From contig LUVW01000002.1 of assembly GCA_001661515.1 (NCBI GenBank), forward strand, positions 193,850 through 257,849: a stretch of 64,000 nucleotides of DNA, written 5' to 3'. Positions within the stretch are counted from its first letter, which is position 1, and every line of letters begins with the position of its first letter. The translations under genes and the position numbers were made by a program. Under the pieces are notes generated by a model that saw only the letters and a list, made by a program, of their open reading frames with translations, ran no database searches and was not told where the DNA came from. This stretch comes from Capniomyces stellatus. Taxonomy: Eukaryota; Kickxellomycota; Harpellomycetes; Harpellales; Legeriomycetaceae. This document shows, piece by piece, positions 23,225 through 35,182 of the stretch.

Positions 23225-25430
23225 ATGGACAGCGGATTTGAAACAAGCAAAGTATTTCAACAGCGGCTACATCAAAGGATTATTCCCGCCGAAAAATATA
23301 GTGAAAAATATGTGGGTATTGCTCCTACTAGACAATACCAAAACACAATCCAAACCCCTGCGCTGGCTCAAAGGGTCCAACTAAACAACCAAACCTACCA
23401 AAGAGCTGTGATTAACCCAGAACTTTACGGCAGAGTGAGCCATCCCATGGTCAACTATGGCAACATGATGCTTGTAAATTCAAGCTACCTACAGCAGCCA
23501 AGTTTGATGCTAAACCGCGGCTACAACTTTGACAACATGTACATGAACCACAGCGGCTATTACCAAGACAGATACGTTTTGGGGAGCAGGTTATGTTACT
23601 CTCAACAAAATTCAGAGTCCAGCTTGATAAACAAGCCCGATTTCTCATATGCATCACTAATTGCCCAAGCATTAAACGACTCGAGTGATAAAAGAAGAAC
23701 CCTTAATGATATATACGAGTGGATCCTTAAAAAATATCCATATTTTAAAGACCATCAGGGCTGGCAGGTAATAACATGAACGCATATTCAACAATAAAAC
23801 ATTTAGTTATTATTATTATTATTGCTCTGTTTGAAGCAAGTTGTTTATTCTCAAAACTTGACGACTAAAACTTACAAGGTCGCATATTTATACTGCTGTT
23901 CAAACTAACTAGAACTCGATCAGACACAACCTATCGCTAAACAAGGGCTTTACAAAAGTTAAGCGTGGTGAGTCGGTTCCTGGAAAGGGATCTTTCTGGA
24001 CATTTACTCCAGGCTATGAAAATCTCCTTGTAGACGGAGTGTTTAAAACAGTAAGGAGCAGAGCAAAGCCTGAAGAAAACGTGGACATAGACATGAACTC
24101 CAATACCAATACCAATACCAATACCAATACCAATATCAATATCAAAAGCAAAGATAACGATAACGATAGACCCATCGATGCTGCTAAAGATGATATCAAG
24201 CCTGCCAAAATCCCAAGGCTAAAAAAAGTGCCGTGCTTCAAGGAGTCTGATCTGCCTTTGAAGCTGGACATCAGTCCCAACCGCGAGCTCAGCCAACATG
24301 TTGCTGCCGCCTCTACACTCGACTATAGTCAAATTAGCAACAAGAGAAGCCTAAATGAGCAACACGAATCTGACTACTCAAGCAGCACGGTTCCTATTAA
24401 ACGCTCGTTCAGTGTGATTGACAATGCATTCGTCGTTTCCTCAGAGCTGAACAGCAGCAATAAAAGGCAATGTACCGGTCTAAACAACCAAGAACAACAA
24501 GTGCCACCAAAAACCATAAGACTGACCAAAAGCTATGACAACATTGACACCAGCACCACTCCCATCAGCGGCCCAATAGCAAACCTTGATTTAGCCGTCC
24601 CATTGCCGGTAGCAGCTGCACCAAATGCCTCTAGACAAACATTCACATCGACTCACAGCGATTTAGCCGGAAGCAGCGGGATTGTTTTATTAAACTCCGA
24701 GTTTACCTTTAGCCCCGAGAATATCCCTCAAAATAACATCCCACAGTATAACAGCCCCTTCAGTGAGCCAGCATCTCAAACTTTCTCTAATGGGGCTTTA
24801 GACGCCCAAACGTCTATTAATTGCCATGAATTTGATTTTGCAAACAGTAAATTTAGTCAGCTGATGCCCGAGTACAACAACCTGGATACCTCCATAACAA
24901 TCCCTAACACCTGTCCAACTCAACCTCTTCTAACGCCATGTGTAAATAACTCGCAAGGCTTCAGCTACTTAGTAAACTCCAACTTCAACTCTTCACTAAA
25001 TTCCTTGCAACCCGATATAAACTACAGCAACTATTATCAGAGCTTTCCAATGTCTAATTTGCCAAACAACATGAGCTGTCATCCTCAAAACCTTGATATT
25101 TATAACTATAACAGATCCCCATCCGATGGACGGCTATCCTCAAATGACGAACTCGTCTCACCCAGCCAATCCAACACATTCCAAAGTTTTGACTCTATAC
25201 CCGACCTATCATTTAACTCCTTTGACTCCAACCCCAACAACTTGTCAATGCTGAGCTTCTCTAAAATGACACCTAGCACTTGCAGCATAGACCCCCCGCC
25301 AAAAAACGAATTTGATACTAAACTATGCGACTATGTGTTTGATGAGTCTATAAATATCAAGTCGTACATTGATAACTCTAACGACCTCAGAGCCCTTTCT
25401 TATGTCAACCTCTCTTTAATCGAGTCTTGA
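23225..25430 (+). CDS. Forkhead-box transcription factor
   Basis: Two exons, 23225-23767 and 23913-25430, joined in phase (GWQ to NSIRHNLSLN); 686 residues. The winged-helix domain runs from KPDFSYASLIAQAL (about residue 138) through TLNDIYEWILKKYPYF, the recognition helix NSIRHNLSLNKGF and the wing residues GKGSFWTFTP (about residue 218). The 145-nt intron falls exactly at the start of the recognition helix. The first 135 residues are Gln/Tyr/Asn-rich. After the domain come an Asn-Thr repeat from a hexanucleotide microsatellite, a Lys/Arg-rich stretch that may be a nuclear signal, and a 400-residue Ser/Asn/Pro-rich low-complexity tail of the transactivation type. No FHA domain is present, so it is unlike yeast Fkh1/Fkh2 and closer in layout to Hcm1 or Sep1-type factors. 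The target genes cannot be told from sequence. Confidence 0.92.
24100..24144 (+). repeat. (AATACC)n coding microsatellite
   Basis: About seven hexanucleotide units encoding Asn-Thr then Asn-Ile dipeptides just after the forkhead domain. Length variation here would change the protein in frame. Confidence 0.9.
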
Positions 25431-26477
25431 AGACTTTCTGCCAAGATCCCCTTTAAAAAAAAATTTATGAAAAAAAAACGATGATCAAAAGCTAAAAGAG
25501 ATACTTTTTTTTTTTAAAAAAAAATATTATACTGGCTTCTCGTTTGCCTTACTTTACCGCGTTCCTTACTACCTTATACTCTTTACCTTTACGTGATTGA
25601 TTTTGCCCTACTGCAAGTTTACTATTTGTTTTTATTCGTATTCGTTTTAAATAGTCTATTTTACCCGGTCTTACACCTTTCTTTGTCACTCATTCTCTTA
25701 CCTTTTTACGCCTTTTATTTATGTCTAAAGCAAATTTATTGTTAATAAACGTGTTAACTATATCATTTACATACAAACTGCACTTTCTAAACCAAACTGT
25801 ACCTTGTTTTTCTTAATTGTCATTGGCAACTACTCTGCATTGAAATGGTTGCGAATCACTGCAAGTATATTCTTATACATCAAGTACTATATCTAATCCG
25901 CCTTACAACTAAACGATTGTATTCTATCGGTGGACTTGTTATTACCATAGTTAATAGAGTCGTTTATCATATCAAGATATCAGTGTTTTATAGTATTCTT
26001 ATAGTATTGTCTAATGTTGTATGTTTTGTTGTGTCGATTCTGTTACCAATAAATCACACAAATAAATCAATCAAATCTTGAGCCAATCTTTGCTTGTGAA
26101 GAGCTAAGTTAGATATGGGGGCCATTGGACTTTTTGAATCTGCTCTTTTCCTTTTTTTTTCCCATTTTTTTTTTTGATTTTTAAATCGATTCGAGTTTTT
26201 TTTAGCTTCTAGTTAATGTCCTCTACTATTTACACTCTTGGTTTAGATAGTTCTGATTTATAATTGGTGTTTTTTTTGTTGATAAAGTAAAATTGCTACG
26301 TCGAGTTACAATATTTTTTTTAAAAAAACCTCTTGAAAAGTTTTAAATAATAAATCAATCTAGTCAAGAAATCAATCTAGTCAAGAAACCAAACTCTGTT
26401 TTTAGAAACTCCAGATTCTTTAAACAACTAGGAGTCAAATAGGTTCGCAACTTGCAAATCTGAGCAGCAAAATAATC
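25431..26477. other. Intergenic between forkhead and mt L1 genes
   Basis: About 1 kb. It begins with A/T homopolymer inverted runs (25450-25530) that may act in 3' end formation. The remainder is pyrimidine-rich and should include the promoter of the ribosomal-protein gene. No gene was seen. Confidence 0.5.
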
Positions 26478-28581
26478 ATGATCTCGCTAAGATCTGTGGC
26501 AAGCAACTTGAGATTGTTTCCAACACAGAGTACGATACTCGGATGTCATAAACATGTAAGTAGTAGATCTTTACACACAATTTACTTTTGCCGCCAATTT
26601 TGATTGACTTGTTATAATTTCAATGTCTTGGTAAAGAGTGACTTAAAGTATTGTCACGCCTCTGTTTTTATGGCTTAATTCGAGTCGATTAATTTATTTT
26701 TTTTAAATGTTTGGTTTTATATTTGAATGTTAATAGATCAGCTCAATTCGAGAGTATGCCTCAAAAAGTTCAAAGAACTCAAAGTCGGACGAATATGCCG
26801 ATGCGGTACCAATTGAACAAGCTTTGAAAGTCATTAAAGTATGTGAATACGAGTTTCTCTTAAACAAATCCTCTTGATCTTTAAAGCGATCCTAATTATC
26901 ATAACATTAAGCTTTGTATCTCGTTATTTTAAATCGCGCTAAATCGCAAGGGGAAACATTTTGCTTTGTTTTTAATTAGGCGCACGAAGTTGGAAAAGAC
27001 AACAACACTATTGAGCTGCACATTCAATGTCGTCCCGAAAAAGGCCAGCACCAAATTCGTGGAAATTTCATCATGCCAAATTCCGTCAATAGCGAAATTA
27101 CATTACTAGTATTTGCCGAGGTATTTAACCTGACACGATGCTGCTATGATACGATGATAGCAACGGCTGGGACTGGAGTCACATTCCAAAGTACCAGCGG
27201 GTGTTGTCTAAGTATATCTACTTTATTGCAATCAAATTGACGATGGTGGAAGCAAAGTGGGTCTACTTTGTTTCATTACATTGCTAATTATTAATCTATC
27301 TACAATATTTGTTTAGGGAAAACAAGCAGCTGAAGCCAGAGAGGCTGGTGCAGACATTGTAGGGTGCCAAGATGTCATTGAAAAGGTATGAAATCGTCAC
27401 CGAACTCTACTATTTGCCGAGTTTTATTCTTTGCCAACTCTGTTCTTTTATGCTTATTTAGCAATGTGCTTTATTTTATCTAACCTTGATTTATACCAAA
27501 CCGTATACTACTAATAGATTAAAAACGGGACACTGAAATTTGACAAGTGTATTGCTACACCCGAAGTATTGCCACAAGTAGCAAAGATCGCACGTATTCT
27601 TGGACCAAAGGGCCTTATGCCAACGCTTAACAAAGGTTTGTGCGGATATTAAGCTTTGTCTCTTTACGCCAGGTTATGCTGCTCTTTTTTTTGTCCTCTC
27701 TCCATTATAATTGTTGACATACAATGTAATAACTTTTGCCTTTCTGATGCTGCTGTAAACGTGTTGTAGGAAATGTCACTGATGACATTAAGAATGCAGT
27801 CTTATACGCAAAAAAATCGTTTGACTTTAAAGAAGATAAACAACGCGTAGTACATGCAGGTAAGCTTTACAATAAAGTACTTGTCTGTTTCTGACATTGA
27901 AAAATAAAGCCGTGCAGTGAGGATGAGTGGGGCGTTAATAACACACTTGATTAAAAATTAACTCCATTTATCTTGTTTATTTTAGGTTTTGCCAAGGTAT
28001 GCGTGGTTTGATTTATTTTATTAGCTTAATGTGGTAGCAGCCGCATTCTCCAGTTTTTGAAAAGTACATTTAAAACATATTTTTGTTCATTTTTAAATCA
28101 CATTGCTTAACCCATGTTATTACATCTGTTTGTTTTTACAGGTATCCTTTGACGAAGCTCAGGTGATAGGTAAGTCTATCTATTTTGATCCAATAATTAA
28201 GATTGTGATAAGAATAAATGGTTAATTTGCCTGGCACATTCAACTCTAGCCGGTGCAAGGTTAAGCGTTCCATATCTCCTCTCAGGAATTAGTACTGATG
28301 CTAAGCTTTTCTGCTTTAAATTGTTAGAAAATGCAAGCGCTTTGATGCAGGCAGTCCGCTCACACACGAAGCCTGGGAAAAAGAGTAAGTCTAAATGCTG
28401 CGAGCATCGCTGTCATTTCAAAAAGACAGGTTTATCATCAATGTAGTATGATCCTGTTGAATATTAACCACTGTTAATGTGTTAATAACATTTTACACGC
28501 ACTGTTTTTATTTTAGAGTTCATTGGTTCAGTTTTCCTTTCTTCGACAAATGGGCCCGGTATTCCAATTTTACCAATTTAA
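26478..28581 (+). CDS. MRPL1: Mitochondrial ribosomal protein L1 (uL1m)
   Basis: Large-subunit L1-stalk protein of the mitoribosome. Ten exons, every junction in phase: 26478-26555, 26737-26838, 26980-27120, 27317-27385, 27518-27635, 27770-27859, 27986-27996, 28142-28169, 28328-28384, 28517-28581; 252 residues. The start [14 protein letters not shown] is a typical amphipathic, Arg-containing mitochondrial leader. The L1 core follows: [32 protein letters not shown], then the L1 signature [36 protein letters not shown], and the C-terminal strand [17 protein letters not shown]. Exon 7 is only 11 nt. Donors are GTAAG/GTATG type and acceptors TAG/CAG. Because exons are so short, simple open-frame searches miss this gene. 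The stop is a TAA at 28579-28581; the frame downstream of it in other phases is not used. Confidence 0.95.
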
Positions 28582-29698
28582 TCAACTTGGCCGTTCTCCT
28601 CAACCTTCTTACTTTACTTCCTCTTTACTTTATACATTACCACAGTCTACTTATTTTTACCAGGATGCGTATATAGCTAACTTTGATATTATAGACCTTT
28701 GCTACTTTTAATCCGTTTTCAGTTTATACTTTCGAGTTTATGCTCCTGTTCGCGTTTTTTTCACTTTAGCAGTTGGATTTAGAATGTAATCCTGAATTTA
28801 AGGCAATGTTACCTTTTGGTTGCATATTTTACTCATGTCTGACTATTTTATTTTTTGGAATTTGGCTCCTTGTTTAGTCCAGTCCAAACCTTTGAAAGTG
28901 TGTGGTTTTGTCAATAAGTGGGCTTTGCTGAATCCTTTTAATTTTGATTGTTGTTATGTGTGTACCTTTTGCCATTGTTATTAACATTAGAGTCCTTTTT
29001 TTTCATTTGAGTCTTTTTGTCTTGTACTGTTCTCCATTGCAGCTTGGACCAATTAGTTGCGGGAGTTTTGATTTTTAATTAAGCAATGTGGGCTTTTAAT
29101 TCGGGTGCTTTTATTTTTGTAATCTGTTAAAGTAGCCAGGTTCCTTCTATTTGCAAGTTTATTCTGTGTTTAAAAGTCTACACGTTTTACAGAAAAAGAG
29201 TTAGGAATTTATGCTGCTCAACTACTTGTACTCTAATATTCAATATTATAATGTCCTAAATCGAGTTCGAAAAGTTTGCCCGCTGCGAGTAAATTCACAA
29301 TATTCATAACTTGTGCTTGTGGAAAGGTATCTTTACCACCTCGAGGAATAGTAAATAATCATAAAACCAAAGTAGAGCAGAGGCTAGCAGAAAAGCAGTT
29401 CAGTCAAGTTGTCATTAAAAAGTAGTGCTGAAATGGTAAAGCTATAGCAAAACACAACTATCATTATTACAAACACAGCCAACTCTATCGGTTCAATGAA
29501 AACAAGGATTTGCTCATATACATGCTCCTAAGGAGAGATAAAAGATAGTACGCGTTGATATGCACACGGCGTGTGTGGAATGTAACCAAATTTGTTTGTA
29601 TGCTACAAATATACGGCGCAGGCTTTACTAAAATAATAAATAATAAAATAAAGAGTAAATTCAAAAGCAACTTTAAACCTTTAAATATATAGACAACA
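28582..29698. other. Intergenic, T-rich then mixed
   Basis: About 1.1 kb between the mt L1 gene and the kinesin gene. The first half is T-rich 3' flank and the second half should contain the kinesin promoter. No supported gene. Confidence 0.5.
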
Positions 29699-32600
29699 AT
29701 GAAGTGTGGTGTGAAAGTCGTAATTCGGCGTCGGCCAAAAATCAAAAAAGGTAAATTTTGAAACCAATGTACAGTAAGCTCTTTGTTTCAAGCCGGACTT
29801 TGATTTATCAGTCATAAATATCGATATGCCATAGAAGGGGTAGACGGGGAAACGAGAGCGGTTTCATTCGATAAACCCCATGTTTTGATTATAAACAGCG
29901 ACACAGATTCAGTTGGAATGAGGAGTATGGGGAGTGGACTTGGCGTAAAAGGTGGATATCGAAATTCTGAGCCAAAAAATAAAGCAGAGCAAAATGAAGA
30001 ATGCTGTTGGCATAGCGGGAATACTGGAAATATTGATTTTGAAGGGGAAGGATTTAGTTTTGACAAAATATACTACGACCAACATAGTGTTTCTGGCGAA
30101 CACCTGCCTGGCAGAATAGATACTCAGGAGTGTATATTTGAAAACACGGCGAGGCCAATGATAAACGAGGCTTTAGCGGGGTATAATGTCAGTATATTAG
30201 CGTTTGGCTCCGTCGGGAGCGGGAAAACATACACCATTTTTGGTGATATAAGCCCCAAAGCAAACAGAGAAGAAGCGGATATGCATGCAGGGATAGCACC
30301 GAGGCTATGCAAACACATACTTGAATTATCTGCACGCTCAGAGGCTATAAAAGCGAGAGATTATATTGAGCCTGGTGAAATTTCAATGAAGGTGTCGTAC
30401 TGCGAAATATATAAAAACAAGGTGTACGACCTGTTAGGCGGGGGTAATCCGAATGGAACTGGGGATGAGGGTATTGATCTGAAAGTTTACGAAGATGCAC
30501 GCGTAGGCTCTTACGTTGAGGGATTGAGCAAAGTTAGGATAACTAGCTGTGAAGATATCGAAAACATCTTTAGAAAAGGAAACAAGGTAATAGCCTTACA
30601 CATTTTTTTTTTCAGTTTGAAAAAAATATTGCAGCTATAGGATGTTTATTTTGAAAACGAAGACCAACTGAGCACCACTGGCTATTGTTTTTTTTTTATA
30701 TATAAAATAGAACCGGAGAGATATCCGCACAGGCTCGAGTTCAGGGTTATTGCAAGTACATTATATTTTTGTTGTATATCTTTTGAAAACGACCAATGTA
30801 AATGGTGTACAAAGTGAGATTACATCAAGCATCCAGCTTGTAGATCTAGCAGGGAATATACCAGTGGGTCGACTGAGTGATGGCCAAAAATACGAAGACG
30901 TGGATGGCTATAGTGGCGGACCATTTGAATCGTTTATGCAGGAAAAAGCCGAGCTAAACGGGCCAAAGTCAAAAGGAATTAGCTTGGCTTTACTCAATGA
31001 GTCAGTACTGACACGTTTGCTAAAAGTGAGTGTTGGGGGTAACGCCAAAACCGTGATTATTGCAACGATTTCGCCTTTTGAAGACATAGAAACGAAAAAG
31101 ACTGCATGTATAGCTGAGAAAATGGCGAAAATTCAAAACAACCCTGTAGCGAATGTAAATAAAAGGGTTGGTCTTGTTAGTACGTTGATGGCAGACGTAA
31201 AAAACATGAAAAGATGTTTGAGTAGTTTGGAGAATGGCACCGAGAAGTTATCTACGGTTGAAAAAGTGGACGGAAGTGGTGGTGGTGTCGGAGCTACAGA
31301 TTTAAGTGGTTATACCGACACAGGTATTGGTACCAGGTTGGATAAAATCGATGGGGCAAGTTGTTGGGAAAATGCAGCTTTTGGCAGCAGAGATTGTAAG
31401 ATAGATTGTATTATAGAGCTGAAGAATCAGATATCTCGAACTGAGGCATTGGCCACAGAGATAAAAGAGTTTTGGAATGTCATGTCAGTAGATAATAAAA
31501 AAGTGTCAGAAAATTGCGGTGCTTCACGGAAGCGAGGTTTGGTGTTGGCTCGGGCCATTTTAAAATTGAAAAGGGACACTGATATGGTGGATATAAGCAA
31601 AAGGGTTTTAGCTAGTGTTGTAAAGATAAAAGAGGCAAACGTCATTTCTCGAGTGTTAAAGATACCAATTCAGTACCAAATTGTTGTGGGTTGCAAAGGC
31701 GTTTTGAACAGTGGCTATATGAGCAGCTTGGAAGTTGATGCGATAAAGGAGCCACTGCGGAGCAGTATTGAGCTGGTTTGTTTTGGGCCCTTCAATAAGC
31801 GAGAAAGCACAAGCAACAGCACCGACGACAATGAAGACCTGGATGTTGTTGGGCTGGGGGTAAAGATAATTGACAGGCAGAATATCAGTGTTCATTTAAT
31901 AAGTTTTAGCGAGTTTCTATCAAGGCTTAAAGTGATTAAAAAGTACTATGCATATTATAACCATAAGGGCGTTATTAAGCAGTTAGACGACCAGGTGTTT
32001 TATGGATACGAAAAAGTAAAATTCACCAATATAGGCCACGCCGTTGTACCTATACCGTTGACTGGAACCGCAGCTAAAAGCGAGTTTGAATTGTGTTTGA
32101 GTGTATATGACATACACAACAACAGCAATGTCTATTGCAAAAGATCCAGTAGTCAGAATAATGCACCCAGATTTGGCAAGCTTGTTGGAAGCTTGGTGAT
32201 AAAAAGGTCTAGCTGCAGGAATTACTACTCTGTCCAGGTGTATATACAAGGTATAAGTGTTGGGGAGAACAACAGCAACATATCTTGTGTTCACGCAGAT
32301 ATGTACACAAGCAGATCGGTTCTCCAATTTACACCAAACCGCTTGGACGGTGAATGTAGTTTCAATTCTGGAAGTGGTTGCTCCAATTCTGGCCGTTGTA
32401 TGGGTAGGAAGCTACAGAGCAGAGAAAACCCTGGTAACAGCGGGTTTATGAGCAGTAGCGCTGACAGCAGCCGTTTGCGACTGGAAATGACGACAGATCT
32501 TGGTGCAACACCTGTTTTATCACCCACTCTGGCGTATAACAATGGCTTATCTGGGCCAAACCCAATTTGTTTTCCAAATGCAACAGGTGGCGATGGATTT

Positions 32601-34652
32601 GAAGAGTACGATAGGTTTGGTGGGGGCGGTGCTGCTGAGAGTAGTTATTCGGGTCAAAATGGTGGTCTAAGAAATAATAAGGAGGCGAAAAGAGGGTATA
32701 AACATAAATATACCAGGTTTGAAATTAGAGCATCTGAAGACTCGGCCAGTTCCAAGCCAGCAAGGTCGAATAACTCCTTGCAAGGACTTTTGGAGCTAGA
32801 AAGCGGCTCATTCTGTTCTTGGAAATTCCACTGTAGCAATGGCGACGGTATAGATAGCAGTGCTAGCAAAGCATCGCAAAACATATACGCCCATATAAAT
32901 ATATTTGGAAGAGTAAACCAAAAATATCTAGATGGAGTTGTGGGTGGTGTCACTGGAAGCTATAACACTAATCGAGCAAAAACAGTCGAAGAGGCGGGTA
33001 GAACAACATGGGAATCGATAGGTGAGCGGGTTCATGAGCACAACTGGATTTTGCCTACTAACCATGACATACTTTTAAAAATTGAGATTATGGTGATTGG
33101 CAAACTGGGCGGTTGGGTCCTGGCACCAGTTTCTGCATCAGATAGCGTTTCAAGTGATGGGGTGTTCATGGTTCAACCAGGAGATCGAAAACGGATTAGA
33201 GTATCTGTTTGCCACAATTCAGGCTCGATGCTGGGTGTAGATATTCGGGGAGTTTTGCTAAAGTACCACAATGCAAATGGCAGAGAGATAAAGTTGGCTG
33301 ACAGGTCTTTAGTTGGTTTGGTTAAGGTTGACGAAACAGGTGATGCGATGGAGTTTGGAGAGTTGGTCAACAGCAGCTATAGCGATGGCAGCCACCGTAG
33401 CAAAAGCGACAGCAGCTTTAACAGCAACGATTGTGACAGCGAGGTAAAACGCGAGTGCTTTGTGTGGGACACCTCTGAACTGGGATTGAAGGTTTTCGAA
33501 ACCCCATCACCAAATTCTGCCTCACTTGTTAAGGTTGGGGTAAGCGTTAAGGTAGATTTGTTATTTAAGCAAGACAGAAAAGTGAGGGCAGACTTATCAA
33601 AAACAATATCCATGCAGTTTAAAAAGGCTGGTAAGCCGAATAAGAGGTTATCGAGACAATTGGTTCAACCAAACAATAACGCAACGGGTGGTGGCAGCAG
33701 TAGTAATAGGGATGTTCAACAGAATGGGGCTGTAACCATTGAAAATGGACTGGATTACCAAGTGTATAATTTACAGTCAATCCCAATAATTCAGCCCACT
33801 AATACCCACAACCTTGATAGCGAGCTGGCAGCCTTGTTTAAATACAACACGAATAGGTATTATATTCGCGGCCAAGAAATTCTAAACGAGGCGACACATA
33901 CTTGTTTATTGGACAACGTTGGCGACTATTATAGACTGATTGAAAGAATCAAATTTGACACTCAAGTCACTACGGCAAAGTTTATTCTTGCAAGGCCAAA
34001 CCTATTCACCTTGGGTAAAGCAAATTACTGTTCCAGAGATATAAAGGCGGATTTTGTAAATGGCTTGATTGACTATTACAAATCAACCAGATGTGTCGAG
34101 TTAGTCGAGGAGCCTATGCCAGGCTATCTACTTGCAGAATGCGGCTTGGATGACAATAGGAGACCAAGCAGTAGCAGAACCATATACAAGAGCGGTAGCA
34201 CAGGCTCTAAATCTGAATCCGAGTCAGTTTCCAACTCCTATACCAGCGGCAACACAAGCAGGGAAGTTAGTCCAAAGCAGCAGCAACATGGGAGTTTAGG
34301 ACGAGTAAAGTTGTATACTTACAGAATCCACAAAGTCTTGCTACCAGTAAATATTGCGCATCTGATTGACAAGCAAGGACACCTGTTTGTACCCAACAAA
34401 TCATTGACAGAGTATTTACAAAAAAGGGCGACTTTAATCAGCCAGTACTTGCTTATTAGCGGGAAAACAGTGGACAACGCGATTAGCCTTGAAAACGCGA
34501 TTGTCAAGTATGGGCCGGAGTTGGATAAGGCAACAATGAAAGAAAACGTGTTTGTGGTTTACACCAAGAACAATACGTTCCTATTCGTTGCTCAGGATAA
34601 GTCTGATCTAAAAAGCTGGGTGAGGTGTATTGACAAATTTTCTGCAGCTTGA
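29699..34652 (+). CDS. Kinesin-3 (Unc104/KIF1)-like protein with degenerate motor and C-terminal PH domain
   Basis: Three exons, 29699-29750, 29835-30586 and 30711-34652, phases agree; about 1581 residues. Starts MKCGVKVVIRRRPK. P-loop GSVGSGKTYT (about residues 142-151) keeps the Lys/Thr but loses Gln-Thr. VGSYVEGLSKVRITSCEDI and VLTRLL-x4-GGNAKTVIIATISP match KIF1A closely. Switch I, normally NxxSSRSH, is reduced to NRRDIRTGSSSGLLQVH. Switch II keeps LVDLAG but SER is NIP, and the relay-helix segment is replaced by unrelated sequence. The middle has the NIGHAVVPIPL block typical of the kinesin-3 stalk region. The end is a PH domain (GHLFVPNKSL, SQYLLISGKT, VFVVYTKNNTFLF, KSWVRCIDKF), which in KIF1 binds phosphoinositides. 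I saw no FHA domain. Inference: membrane-binding kinesin-3 relative that binds but may not hydrolyse ATP productively. Confidence 0.85.
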
Positions 34653-35182
34653 GACTGTATATATCCCCAGTATCACTATTATTTTTTAGTGTTGTGCTTA
34701 TTCAACTGTGTATTGCCTGCTTTCTTGTTGCTACTGCTGCTATTGACTTTTACATCGCTTTTGCTGTTAGTTTTATTTCAATGTTTTTGACTAATTGATG
34801 TAAAATCGCGTGAATGAATCGCTAAAAAGCAAAGCGTTTTGATGGTGATTTATGTTACTTTGAACTGGCTGATTAAATCAGAGTTTTTATTCGCTTTTAA
34901 ACTTTTAATTACCTTTTGATTTTTTTTGAGCTGAAAATAAAAAAAAAAAAAGTAAATGGAAAACGTAAATAAAAACGCATTAAAGTGATGTAAAGCATTA
35001 CAAAAAAACAAGAGCCGAGCTGAATCAACGAGCTTCTGCTTTACTTTCAATGATTTTTATCGCATATTTTGTACTTTTTGAGTTCAATTGTTGCAACCAA
35101 CAACAGTAATCAATTAAAGAGTCAGACATTTTATATTTAAAATATACTTTGGGTAGATTGAAAAAAAAATATTGTTGAGAAA
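34653..35182. other. Intergenic between kinesin and SF3a60 genes
   Basis: About 530 bp, AT-rich with poly-A/poly-T runs. It should contain the kinesin 3' end and the SF3a60 promoter. No gene. Confidence 0.55.

Noticed and set aside
28479..28711. Two overlapping plus-strand frames, apparently hydrophobic small proteins
   Set aside because: Their 5' part is the last exon of the mitochondrial L1 gene in other phases; the rest is T-rich 3' flank.
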